A stretch of DNA of 64,000 bases from Kribbella capetownensis (GTDB lineage: Bacteria > Actinomycetota > Actinomycetes > Propionibacteriales > Kribbellaceae). A program made the position numbers and the translations under genes. The notes beneath the pieces are model-generated. The model saw nothing but the letters and a program-made list of their open reading frames with translations. It was not told where the DNA came from and made no database searches. Positions 8,888-16,084 of this stretch are shown here, one piece after another. Where the stretch lies: assembly GCF_004331485.1 (NCBI RefSeq), contig NZ_SJKD01000002.1, forward strand, positions 372,001 through 436,000, written 5' to 3'. Every line of letters starts with the position of its first letter. The first letter of the stretch is position 1.

Positions 8888-9267
8888 AGACAGAACGGAT
8901 GGCCGGCCGGGTCGAGGAGGACACGAACGTTCTTCTGTGGCTGGAAGTCGGCCAAGGTCGCGCCCAACTCGACGGCGTGGGCGACGGCCTGCTCGAGATC
9001 GCCGACCTCGATGTCGAGGTGCATCATCATGTGCTGTTTGCCGTCCTCGGCCGGCCAGGTCGGGCGGACCCACTCGGCCGAAGTCTGGGACTGGAAAGCC
9101 AGGTAGGTCTCGGAGTTCCCCGGCACGGCCAGGGTGAACTCGTTCGGCTCGTTCTTGTGAATCTCCCAGCCGAGCACCTCGTGGTAGAACAACCCGAGCG
9201 CCTGCGGATCCGGCGCATCGATCACGGTGCCGAACCAATGACCCTTCGACGAACGTCCCCGGAGCAT
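8872..9267 (-). CDS. VOC-family protein (glyoxalase/bleomycin-resistance fold)
   Basis: This 131-residue single-domain protein has the two beta-alpha-beta-beta-beta repeats of the vicinal-oxygen-chelate fold. Residues about 10-60 hold WFGTVIDAPDPQALGLFYHEVLGW. The second repeat, at about 80-130, holds a metal-ligand-like HLDIEV and ends in DPAGHPFCLY. Such proteins are metal-dependent lyases, dioxygenases or ligand sequesterers; none can be assigned here. The gene is divergent from the NUDIX gene with 41 bp between starts, suggesting a shared promoter region. Confidence 0.88.
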   Translation of the reverse strand: MLRGRSSKGHWFGTVIDAPDPQALGLFYHEVLGWEIHKNEPNEFTLAVPGNSETYLAFQSQTSAEWVRPTWPAEDGKQHMMMHLDIEVGDLEQAVAHAVELGATLADFQPQKNVRVLLDPAGHPFCLYADG

Positions 9268-9308
9268 GCGTCCTCCTCGTACTGAAGCGTGTACAGGACA
9301 CTAGACCA

Positions 9309-9833
9309 GTGAACCGACAGGACGACCTGGCCGCCGAAGGTGAACCGGAGAAGGAATTCAACCCCGGGATCGCGGCACGGCTGCCGCGCAAGACGGTGGC
9401 CGGCGGCGCGCTGATCCGCGACGAGGCGGGCCGCATCCTCTTCCTCGAACCGACGTACAAACCGACCCTCGACATCCCCGGCGGCATCGCCGAGTACGAC
9501 GAATCGCCGTACGACGCCTGCTGCCGCGAGGTTAAGGAGGAGATCGGCCTGGATCTGGAGATCGGCCGCCTTCTGGTCGTCGACTGGGTCCCGGTCCTCG
9601 GTGTCTGGACCGACGCCCTCGCTTTCGTCTTCGACGGCGGCACCCTCGACGACAGCCACCTGTCCGCCCTCACCCCGGACCCCACCGAGGTCCGCACCCA
9701 CCACTTCCTCACCCTCCCCGAAGCCACCCCCAACCTCCGCCCCTCCATGACCCGCCGCCTGACCCTCGCCCTCCAAGCCCTCACCCACCCCACCCCTGTC
9801 TACGCCAACTTCGGCCGCACAACCTTCAGCTGA
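9309..9833 (+). CDS. NUDIX hydrolase
   Basis: This 174-residue protein has a complete Nudix box at residues 59-81. G59, E65, R73, E74, E77, E78 and G80 all match the GX5EX7REUXEEXGU pattern. It should hydrolyse a nucleoside-diphosphate-linked compound with Mg2+ in the cytoplasm; the substrate is not predictable. It begins at a GTG with the start region free of other good starts. It is divergent from the VOC gene, and its 3' end overlaps the end of the convergent Fic gene by 8 bp. Confidence 0.9.
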   Translation: MNRQDDLAAEGEPEKEFNPGIAARLPRKTVAGGALIRDEAGRILFLEPTYKPTLDIPGGIAEYDESPYDACCREVKEEIGLDLEIGRLLVVDWVPVLGVWTDALAFVFDGGTLDDSHLSALTPDPTEVRTHHFLTLPEATPNLRPSMTRRLTLALQALTHPTPVYANFGRTTFS

Positions 9834-10434
9834 CGGCGTTTGCGAGCAGAGCTGCGTAGTCTCCACCGTCCGCAGCACGGAGAGCATCGAGATAGTGGCG
9901 GCGGGCCTTGCTCGCCGGCAGGCCGCTGCGTGCGCCCCAGGTGAGATGGTCCGGACCGAGGCCCAGGGATTCCGCGAGTGCGCTCGCGACGAGTCGGGCA
10001 TGCCGGCCGTTGCCGTTCACGAACGGATGGATGAACACGAGCCGATGGTGAAACCGCACGCAGGTCTCCGAAGAACCGAAGGTTCCCTGCTCGATCCAGA
10101 ATCCGGCATCGCCGAGGAGGACCTGCAACTCCTCCTGAATGCGCGCCGGTGGAAGGCCGATGGTGGTGTCGCGCTGACGAAGCCTTCCGGCCCACGTCCA
10201 CACCTCACCGAACATCCGGCGGTGAGCTTCACAAAGGAAGGTGTGGTTGAGCAGCAGATCCGTGGGCTCGAGGTTCTGATCGCCAAGCCAGAACAGCCCG
10301 TCGGCGATGTTCGACGCCTCGGCTTCGTTCAGCTCGTCCCGGGTTCGGATCCACGCAAACTCCTCGGTCAGGTGCTGCGCATCGTCGGCGTCGACCGGTG
10401 TCTGGCCGTCCTCGGAGCCGCCGAGCTCCGTCAC
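9826..10434 (-). CDS. Fic-domain protein, toxin-like (mobile mystery protein B type)
   Basis: This 202-residue protein has the intact Fic catalytic motif HPFVNGNGRHAR at residues 136-147. Its N-terminus (DELNEAEASNIADGLFWL) resembles the family called mobile mystery protein B. Fic proteins transfer AMP or another phosphate-containing group to target hydroxyls. I see no (S/T)xxxE(G/N) inhibitory helix in the chain, so inhibition would have to come from elsewhere. Its start overlaps the stop of an XRE-type gene by 4 bp. That coupling and the operator upstream suggest a toxin-antitoxin or phase-variation module. Target and toxicity are unknown. Confidence 0.87.
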   Translation of the reverse strand: MTELGGSEDGQTPVDADDAQHLTEEFAWIRTRDELNEAEASNIADGLFWLGDQNLEPTDLLLNHTFLCEAHRRMFGEVWTWAGRLRQRDTTIGLPPARIQEELQVLLGDAGFWIEQGTFGSSETCVRFHHRLVFIHPFVNGNGRHARLVASALAESLGLGPDHLTWGARSGLPASKARRHYLDALRAADGGDYAALLANAVS

Positions 10435-10778
10435 GCGGCGGAGCGACCGATCCGGTGCGCGACGATCTTGCGCAGTACCCGCTGGAAGCCCTCATCCGTC
10501 AGCGGCTGAGCCTCCAAGGCCATCGTCCAAGCAACCTTTTGCGCCTTTGCGATGTCCGACTGGGTCGGCTGCTCGTCCTGCGCGAGAAGGCTGAAATCGA
10601 GGATCCGCAGAACGCTGATGACCTTGTCCGCCTCCAGCCGTGGGGCTCCGTTCTCCAGGCGGCTGAGCCATTCGCGCGAGACCCCGGCCTGGGCCGCGAG
10701 GGCAGCCTGCGACAACTGCCGCCGCCGTCGCTCGGCCCGGACGGCCGCACCGAGGTCGTCCATCTGCCCGATCGCCAT
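10431..10778 (-). CDS. XRE-family HTH regulator, antitoxin-like partner of Fic protein
   Basis: This 115-residue protein has a Cro/C1-type helix-turn-helix at residues about 8-60 (RRQLSQAALAAQAGVSREWLSRLENG) of the HipB/Y4mF kind and a short C-terminal helical region. I chose the ATG at 10778 because GAAGGG lies about 7 bp before it. The longer GTG start at 10811 would fall inside the operator. The gene precedes and overlaps the Fic gene, the standard antitoxin-first order. A perfect long inverted repeat directly upstream is its likely binding site, giving autoregulation. Whether it neutralises Fic by contact is not known. Confidence 0.85.
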   Translation of the reverse strand: MAIGQMDDLGAAVRAERRRRQLSQAALAAQAGVSREWLSRLENGAPRLEADKVISVLRILDFSLLAQDEQPTQSDIAKAQKVAWTMALEAQPLTDEGFQRVLRKIVAHRIGRSAA

Positions 10779-10794
10779 CTCAGCGCCCTTCTCG

Positions 10795-10840
10795 TGTGAT
10801 GGTACTGTCACATCCTAGCTGCTGTGACAGTACCATCACA
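10795..10840. promoter_or_regulatory. perfect 18-bp inverted repeat, operator of the XRE/Fic operon
   Basis: Left arm TGTGATGGTACTGTCACA (10795-10812) and right arm TGTGACAGTACCATCACA (10823-10840) are exact reverse complements with a 10-bp spacer. Each arm is itself a dyad with ends TGTGA and TCACA. The site can therefore bind two dimers, just upstream of the XRE start. Cooperative autorepression is the natural reading. Confidence 0.75.
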
Positions 10841-10851
10841 ACCGAGCATCG

Positions 10852-11042
10852 TCAGGGGAACTTGAGGCGGATTATGACGTTGTCGATGGTGGTGGGGGTG
10901 CCGCCGTTTTTGTCGTTGTTGGTGGAGGTCAGATAGAGAGCTCCGTCGGGCTGGCGGCGGGTGCTGCGGAGGCAAGTGCCAGGGCGGTGGCGAGGGCGAC
11001 CGCGCCCGCCGGAGCCACGCGCCACAAGGGGCGAGGTGTCAT
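10852..11042 (-). pseudogene. PQQ-dependent sugar dehydrogenase, internally deleted
   Basis: The ATG at 11042, with GGAG 7 bp upstream, opens a clean secretion signal (basic start RPLWR, hydrophobic core AGAVALATALALASA, small residues before the expected cleavage). The frame closes about 37 codons in. In another frame the sequence continues with a tail typical of the C-terminus of secreted PQQ-dependent glucose/sugar dehydrogenases (DGALYLTSTNN, a GGTPTT loop, then DNVIIRLKFP and stop). The roughly 350 residues of beta-propeller between these ends are missing. This is an internal-deletion remnant with its start signals preserved. Confidence 0.65.
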
Positions 11043-11094
11043 CGAGGTCTCCTGTTGTTCCGGGGCGGAGGAGCTGCAGGGGAACCACTCAACC

Positions 11095-11113
11095 GTTAGG
11101 AAACTTTCCTAAC
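11095..11113. promoter_or_regulatory. 19-bp palindrome, candidate operator of the lost dehydrogenase gene
   Basis: GTTAGGAAA-C-TTTCCTAAC is a perfect 9-bp dyad around one base, 53 bp upstream of the start of the truncated PQQ dehydrogenase gene. It looks like a repressor site left without a working target. The cognate regulator is not in the window. Confidence 0.5.
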
Positions 11114-11158
11114 TGTTATCGGCATCACACTACCGCCGGCCAACGGTGTCAACAAGAA

Positions 11159-11189
11159 AGCCCCCGCGGAGGCAGGCTCCGCGGGGGCT
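11159..11189 (-). terminator. terminator of the DPBB-Tat-MauE operon
   Basis: A perfect 12-bp stem, AGCCCCCGCGGA paired with TCCGCGGGGGCT around a 7-base loop, follows the MauE-like gene on the minus strand. The next bases on that strand are CTTTCTTG, a weak U-rich tail. Confidence 0.75.
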
Positions 11190-11203
11190 CGAGAGAACTC
11201 TCC

Positions 11204-12031
11204 CTAGGCAGTGGCCAGCAGGGTCGGCCGGTACAGCGTCTGACCCGACGTCTCGTCGACGACGGCGACCCGGACCGCTTCCGGTGTGCTGTCCTGGTGC
11301 GGTACGGCGAAGACGGCGGTCGCCGGGCGGCCGTCGTACCTGGCGGTGTAACTGACGAACCGCCAGTCCTCGTCGTCCCAGTAGTCGTGAATGTCGGACC
11401 GCAGCAGCCCGTTGACCGCGCGGTACGCCGGACTGAGCAACAGCCGTCGCTGAGTCGCAGCGAGCGGTACGTCGTTGGTCGCGGTGCCGGCGAGTGGATG
11501 GGTGATCTCCACCCGCAACCGCCGCAGCGGAAGCAGCCAGTACCGATCCAGCTCAGCCGACAGCATGACGAACGCGGCGGCCTCCAACACCAGCACCGCC
11601 ACCACCGCGACGGAGCCGATCGACCACCACCCGTCGTCAGCAGTCGTCGCCGCCAAAGCTGTTGCCAGCAGCAACACCGTGCGCCCGATCGCCCGCCGGC
11701 CAACGGGTTTGGCCGACGAACCGATGCACCCACAGGACGCATCCGGCACCACGATCTTGGCGTAGATCAAGTACCCGGTGAACCCTCCGGCCAGCACTGC
11801 AGCCGCCACCGCCTCGATGGTCCATGCCGGCGGCAACAACAGCGCCAACGCGATCACAGCCTCGATCGCACCGACAGCGTGGTACGCCGGTGCGGCCCGC
11901 GTCTCACCGACCAACCTCGGCAGAGCTGTCCGCTCCGCGCTGTCCCGTCGGACGACTTTGCCGTACGACGACCAGAGCAGGAGCAATCCGATGAGCAGCG
12001 GCTGGGCAGCCGCCACCTGATGTGCGAACAT
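11204..12031 (-). CDS. MauE/DoxX-family redox-associated membrane protein
   Basis: This protein of about 275 residues has four or five membrane helices in its first 160 residues. A cytoplasmic- or exoplasmic-edge CGC motif (C101 and C103 if read from the GTG, one less from the ATG) follows the third helix. MauE proteins support disulfide or tryptophylquinone maturation of methylamine dehydrogenase. Here the likely client is the cysteine-rich product of the first gene of the operon. After the membrane part comes a soluble tail of about 110 residues, longer than in plain MauE. The ATG at 12031 has GGGAGG at a good distance; the GTG at 12034 is too close to it. The gene lies 13 bp after the Tat gene. 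Confidence 0.75.
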   Translation of the reverse strand: MFAHQVAAAQPLLIGLLLLWSSYGKVVRRDSAERTALPRLVGETRAAPAYHAVGAIEAVIALALLLPPAWTIEAVAAAVLAGGFTGYLIYAKIVVPDASCGCIGSSAKPVGRRAIGRTVLLLATALAATTADDGWWSIGSVAVVAVLVLEAAAFVMLSAELDRYWLLPLRRLRVEITHPLAGTATNDVPLAATQRRLLLSPAYRAVNGLLRSDIHDYWDDEDWRFVSYTARYDGRPATAVFAVPHQDSTPEAVRVAVVDETSGQTLYRPTLLATA

Positions 12032-12044
12032 CACGGCCTCCCGG

Positions 12045-12647
12045 TCAGTTCGAGGCGTAGACGGTCGCGATGTCGATCTCGTTGGTGCCCGGTCGCCAGG
12101 CGCCGATCACCTGGGCGTGCCGGCCGACCTTGAGCATCGACAGATCCGACACCGCGGGTGTGCCGTTGTAGACGGCCGCGGTGAGCCCGGGCTGCACGTA
12201 CCCCACGACCTTCTGGCCGTGGTGCTCGAGCTGCAGAGTGGATCGCCCGATCGAGGTGATGCTGACGGTCAGGTTGACGATGTTCACCCAGACTGACTCG
12301 GCAGCCAGGGTGCCGTCCGGCATCAGCACGCCACGGGCGTACAGGCCGTCGCCGACCCGGACCTGGTCGAGTGTGGTGGGCCGGAGCTTCCAGACACTGG
12401 TGACGCCGGTCAGCTGGATCCGGTGCAGCCGGCCGTCGGATCCCTGGACCTGCAGGAGATCCTGGTTCCGGCCGATGATCAGGCCTTCGGCGAAGTTCGG
12501 GTCCGGCTGTCCGGGTTCGGGGTACTGCGTGGCCGCGGCGAACGCGGTCTCGGGGGCCAGTGAGCCCATGGCGCCGGCGGCGACCAGGCCGGTGGCGCCG
12601 AGTGCGGCGCGGGTGAGCAGGGACCTGCGGTCCATCGTTGTGGTCAT
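12045..12647 (-). CDS. Tat-exported protein of unknown function
   Basis: This 200-residue protein begins with a clear twin-arginine leader (DRRSLLTRAALG, hydrophobic core, AFA-A cleavage region near residue 37). The mature part, about 160 residues, is rich in beta-strand-like stretches (LLQVQGSDGRLHRIQLTG, then VGDGLYARGVLMPDGTL) reminiscent of small OB-like or DUF5666-like domains. No catalytic motif or cysteine is evident. It is the middle gene of a three-gene operon, 13 bp after the cysteine-rich gene and about 13 bp before the MauE-like gene. Export in folded form, perhaps carrying the leaderless first product along, is inference. Confidence 0.8.
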   Translation of the reverse strand: MTTTMDRRSLLTRAALGATGLVAAGAMGSLAPETAFAAATQYPEPGQPDPNFAEGLIIGRNQDLLQVQGSDGRLHRIQLTGVTSVWKLRPTTLDQVRVGDGLYARGVLMPDGTLAAESVWVNIVNLTVSITSIGRSTLQLEHHGQKVVGYVQPGLTAAVYNGTPAVSDLSMLKVGRHAQVIGAWRPGTNEIDIATVYASN

Positions 12648-12660
12648 CTCAGGTCACCTC

Positions 12661-13074
12661 TCAGCCGACGTCGATCGTGCAGGGGATCAGGCCGGCGCTC
12701 AGGCTCGCGATCGCGGAGAACGCGGCCGGAGTCAGGTCGACGATCCGGTTGGAGGCGCACGTGCCGCCGCAGCAGGCACGCTCGCCGCAGAACAGATCGG
12801 TCTGCGGACCGCAGTCCGCGATCGACGTGACCACCCGTGATCCGTTGCACAGGTTGGTCGTGGAGTGCCGGAACCCGCAGGTCCGGCGCGACATCCCGGT
12901 GACCCCGCAGGTGTCGGGGTGGGTGATCGCGAAACAGGCGTCCGAGGTGTTCGGCCACGCGTGCTGGAAGTTGCCCGAGTGGCAGGTTCCGCAAGCACCT
13001 CGTCCGGTGCTCGCGCAGGGTCCCCATGCGTTGCCGCAACAGAACCATGAGACTTCGCCGTTGAGTCCGGCCAT
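12661..13074 (-). CDS. cysteine-rich double-psi-beta-barrel (RlpA/barwin-like) protein without signal peptide
   Basis: This 137-residue protein has about 15 cysteines, including CC pairs near residues 12 and 101. Its C-terminal half follows the RlpA/expansin double-psi-beta-barrel pattern. A VVTSIADCGP segment occupies the place of the usual V.I.DRGP, then comes RIVDLTPAAFSAIASLSAG and a final beta strand (LIPCTIDVG). The N-terminal GACG motif is also present. Barrels of this type bind or cleave cell-wall glycans. No leader peptide precedes the ATG, which has a strong GGAGGA site, so secretion must be indirect or absent. The high Cys content fits the MauE-like partner downstream. The fold call is from motif reading only. 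Confidence 0.65.
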   Translation of the reverse strand: MAGLNGEVSWFCCGNAWGPCASTGRGACGTCHSGNFQHAWPNTSDACFAITHPDTCGVTGMSRRTCGFRHSTTNLCNGSRVVTSIADCGPQTDLFCGERACCGGTCASNRIVDLTPAAFSAIASLSAGLIPCTIDVG

Positions 13075-13324
13075 GACAGATTCCTCCAGGTCTAGGGGCG
13101 GTAAGACCTACAGAAACGTTGTACTCCGATCCGGGGGAATCTCCCAGAGCTCAGGTCGAAACGGAAACTTTTTGCCAAGAGTTCATAGAAGTATTCGATC
13201 GGAGTCGAATGATTCAAACCCTGGTGCTGGAGTCTGTATGCGGTATACGATCCTGGCGAACGCGCTGGTTGTGACCTGGTGCACGGTGTGTTGCATCGGT
13301 ACCGGATAGAATCGGTGTGTTTGT

Positions 13325-13448
13325 GGAGGGGAGTATTCCTCTCGGGCGCCGCCCCCGGTGCGCCCGAAGCGGCAGCGTCGTCATCACGGGAGGCCTGGGC
13401 GGCCGAACCGGTGCTGCCGGCCCGGAGTTCCGGGCGGAAGAGACCTCC
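13325..13448 (+). promoter_or_regulatory. yybP-ykoY (manganese) riboswitch upstream of TerC gene
   Basis: The 5' leader of the TerC gene begins with GGAGGGGAGTA and closes with GAGACCTCC; the ends pair (GGAGG 13325-13329 with CCTCC 13444-13448). Between them are a strong GC hairpin (CTCGGGCGCC...GGTGCGCCCG) and a CGTCGTCATCACGG segment. This is the arrangement I recognise from actinobacterial yybP-ykoY leaders, which bind Mn2+ and often precede TerC/TMEM165-type exporters. A TAGAAT sequence at 13307-13312 is a possible -10 box. A covariance-model search would settle the call. Confidence 0.72.
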
Positions 13449-13483
13449 GGACCAAGCTGTGCGCCGTCGTCCGGAGGTTAGTC

Positions 13484-14482
13484 GTGGTCTCTGTCATGTC
13501 CCCTGCAGTCTGGGTCTTCACCATCATCGGGTTGCTGGCGATCGTCGCCTTCGACCTGATCGTGATCGCGCGCCGCAATCACACGGTCACGATCAAGGAC
13601 GCGACCCGATGGGTGCTGTTCTACGTCGGCCTGGCCGCCCTGTTCGCGGTCGGCCTGTTCGTGTTCAGTCCGGGTCAGACCGGCGGCGAGTTCGTGGCCG
13701 GCTACATCACCGAGTACAGCCTGAGCGTCGACAACCTGTTCGTCTTCGTCATCATCATGGCCCGGTTCGCCGTACCGAGCCTGGCGCAGGACAAGGTGCT
13801 CTACATCGGCATCGTGGTCTCGATGCTGCTGCGTGCGGTCTTCATCCTGGCCGGCGCGGCCGCGATCTCCGCGGCCAGCTGGGTGTTCTACATCTTCGGC
13901 GCGTTCCTGGTCTATACCGCGATCAGGCTCGCGCTGGAGGGTGAGAACGACGAGGCCGACTTCCAGGAGAACGCCGTACTGCGCGGCATGCGCCGGGTGC
14001 TGCCGCTGGCGCACGACTACGACGGCGACAAGCTGATCACCCGCGTCGACGGGCGCCGGCTGCTGACGCCGCTGGTGATCGTGATCTCCGCGATCGGGAT
14101 GGCGAACGTGATCTTCGCGCTCGACTCGATCCCGGCGATCTTCGGGCTCACCCAGGACGCCTACATCGTGCTGACCGCCAACGCGTTCGCCCTGATGGGC
14201 CTGCGCCAGCTGTACTTCCTGATCGGTGGTCTGCTGGAGCGGATCATCTACCTGAACGTCGGCCTGTCGGTGATCCTCGCCTTCATCGGCGTGAAGCTGA
14301 TCATCGAGGCGCTGCACGGCTCGCACATCGACGACATCGGCGCGATCCACCTGCCGCACATCGGCATCCTGACCTCGCTCGGCTTCATCGCCGGCACCCT
14401 GTTCGTGACCACGCTCGCCAGCCTGATCAAGTCGTCGTACGACCGGCGCCGGGTCGAGGTGAAGGTCCGGATCGACGACTGA
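13484..14482 (+). CDS. TerC-family integral membrane protein, probable manganese exporter
   Basis: This protein of about 332 residues has nine or so hydrophobic segments and both TerC signature motifs: EYSLSVDNLFVF near residue 75 and FALDSIPAIFG near residue 215. These acidic pairs are thought to bind the transported cation. TerC/Alx proteins export Mn2+ or aid metalation of exported proteins. A yybP-ykoY-type riboswitch upstream supports the manganese role. I chose the GTG at 13484 because GGAGGT lies 5 bp before it; the ATG at 13496 is four codons later. The gene ends directly against the convergent MFS gene through a shared TGATCA. Confidence 0.92.
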   Translation: MVSVMSPAVWVFTIIGLLAIVAFDLIVIARRNHTVTIKDATRWVLFYVGLAALFAVGLFVFSPGQTGGEFVAGYITEYSLSVDNLFVFVIIMARFAVPSLAQDKVLYIGIVVSMLLRAVFILAGAAAISAASWVFYIFGAFLVYTAIRLALEGENDEADFQENAVLRGMRRVLPLAHDYDGDKLITRVDGRRLLTPLVIVISAIGMANVIFALDSIPAIFGLTQDAYIVLTANAFALMGLRQLYFLIGGLLERIIYLNVGLSVILAFIGVKLIIEALHGSHIDDIGAIHLPHIGILTSLGFIAGTLFVTTLASLIKSSYDRRRVEVKVRIDD

Positions 14483-15745
14483 TCAGACCGGATCCACCTG
14501 CTTGTCCGCGTCCGTACGGCGTACCTCCCGCAGACGCAGGTAGAGGGCCGGGATCGGCGTCAGGATCAGCCCGGAGGTGACCAGGGCGGTCCGGAGGCCG
14601 GACCGGCCCGCCAGCGCACCGAGCGGTGGGCCGCCGGCGACCTGACCGATCGCGTTCGCCTGGGACACCATCGAGATGACCGTCGCCCGCGACCGGGAAT
14701 CGACGTGGCGGTTCAGCCAGGCCGACTCGATCGGCCAGGCGAGGGTGTCGGCGATCGTCCGCAGCCACATCGCGGCCAGCGCCAGCCACAGGTGGTCGAG
14801 CAGCGCGAACGAGATCACGCCAACCACCTGCAGGAGGCTGAGCAGCGCGAGTACGCCATTCGGATGCGAGGCACCGACCCGCTCCGGGGACAGTTTGTTC
14901 AACCCCAGCGAACTGATGAGCGACAGCAGCGTCCCGACCAGCGCCAGTACGGCGAACCAGAACGCCGGGTCCGACGTACCGAAGACCGTCGGGAAGGTGA
15001 AGTTCAGGATCTTCACCGACCACAGCCGGTCGAACGCCTCGCTCGACAGGCCGGAGATGAGGCTGATCAGGACCAGGGTCCGGACGACGGGACGTCGCCG
15101 GGCGACCGAGAGGCCGTGCTTGAAGGTGTCGGCCATCTCCCGGAAGGTCTCCCGCTCCGCGGCCGGAGTCCGGTGGAAGTTCTCCTCGCGCATGAACGCC
15201 GCCAGGACCAGCGCGACCAGGATCATCCCGGCGCCGGACAGGACGAGGGGGAGCGGCAGGCTGATCAGGCCGAGCGCACCAGCGGAGACGATGCCGGCGA
15301 TCGTGGCGGCCAGGCTCACCTGCTGGCTGCGAACCATGACCGAACCGACCCGGTCGGTGCCGATCTCGTCGGTGATCCAGGCCTGGTCGGCGCCGGAGGT
15401 GAAGGTGTAGCCGAGGCCCCAGAGCACCTGGGCGGCGAGGATCGCGAGGAAGGCCGGCACCAGGCCCTGGAGCACGTAGCCGGCGCCGATCAGCGCGACG
15501 CCGATGATGATCGACAACCGTCGGCTGTACAGGTCGGCGACGATGCCGGTCGGGATCTCGAAGAGGAAGCAGGCCAGCTCCAGCGTGGTCCCGACCAGGA
15601 CCATCTGGAGTGGGTTCAGTCCGGCTTCGCGGACGTAGTACACCATGCTGAGCGTCGACGTCAGCGCGCCGAAGAACGCCCAGGCGGCGTTGTAGGCGTA
15701 GTAGGTCCGGACGGGGTCGGCGGACCGGAAGGCAGGATGAGACAT
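14483..15745 (-). CDS. MFS transporter, drug-efflux-like
   Basis: This protein of about 420 residues has 12 predicted membrane helices. A loop 2-3 motif (GIVADLYSRRLSIIIG) corresponds to the conserved GxxxDRxGRR of the major facilitator family. A central cytoplasmic loop at about residues 185-220 is charged. The sequence resembles tetracycline/macrolide-efflux-type proton antiporters; the substrate is unknown. The ATG at 15745, preceded by GGGAG, was preferred over the upstream frame extension, which lies in the promoter region. That region contains a GTCAA-acgc-TTGAC dyad at 15798-15811. Confidence 0.88.
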   Translation of the reverse strand: MSHPAFRSADPVRTYYAYNAAWAFFGALTSTLSMVYYVREAGLNPLQMVLVGTTLELACFLFEIPTGIVADLYSRRLSIIIGVALIGAGYVLQGLVPAFLAILAAQVLWGLGYTFTSGADQAWITDEIGTDRVGSVMVRSQQVSLAATIAGIVSAGALGLISLPLPLVLSGAGMILVALVLAAFMREENFHRTPAAERETFREMADTFKHGLSVARRRPVVRTLVLISLISGLSSEAFDRLWSVKILNFTFPTVFGTSDPAFWFAVLALVGTLLSLISSLGLNKLSPERVGASHPNGVLALLSLLQVVGVISFALLDHLWLALAAMWLRTIADTLAWPIESAWLNRHVDSRSRATVISMVSQANAIGQVAGGPPLGALAGRSGLRTALVTSGLILTPIPALYLRLREVRRTDADKQVDPV

Positions 15746-16084
15746 CGCGGGTGGCTCCCGAAAGCGTGTGCGGGTATGACGAAGCGCGACCGAGTAGGTC
15801 AAACGCTTGACGTGACGCACTCGGCGGCCTACCGGCAGTGGCCCGGAACAGCGGCGGTGGTGCGCTTTCAGGAGCTACGTTGCATGAGGCTCAGAGTAGG
15901 GCCTCGGCGGCGAGTCCGCCGCTCAATTTCCCGCCTCAGAGTGGTGTTGAGGAGTACCATCAGTAATGCCTGGCCCGGCCGTTCCCCCGTGATGGTCGGG
16001 TCAGGTTTTCGTGTCAGGGATGTCGAGGACGACACGTCGGCTTCGTCCCCCGGTAGACAGTCAGTCCTACCGGAAGGAACAGCC

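Noticed and set aside
9826..10840. Reading the Fic/XRE pair as part of a mobile element
   Set aside because: No integrase, transposase, direct-repeat ends or tRNA target adjoins it; only its family name suggests mobility.
13238..13309. 23-codon frame with a GGAG site and a Cys-rich C-terminus, like a small modified-peptide precursor
   Set aside because: It overlaps the probable promoter of the riboswitch-TerC transcript, has no modifying enzymes nearby and shows no precursor-peptide features beyond chance Cys codons.
14705..16084. 460-codon upstream extension of the SDR-like gene
   Set aside because: It is antisense to the MFS transporter. The ATG at 16085 with GGAAGGA begins the SDR homology exactly.
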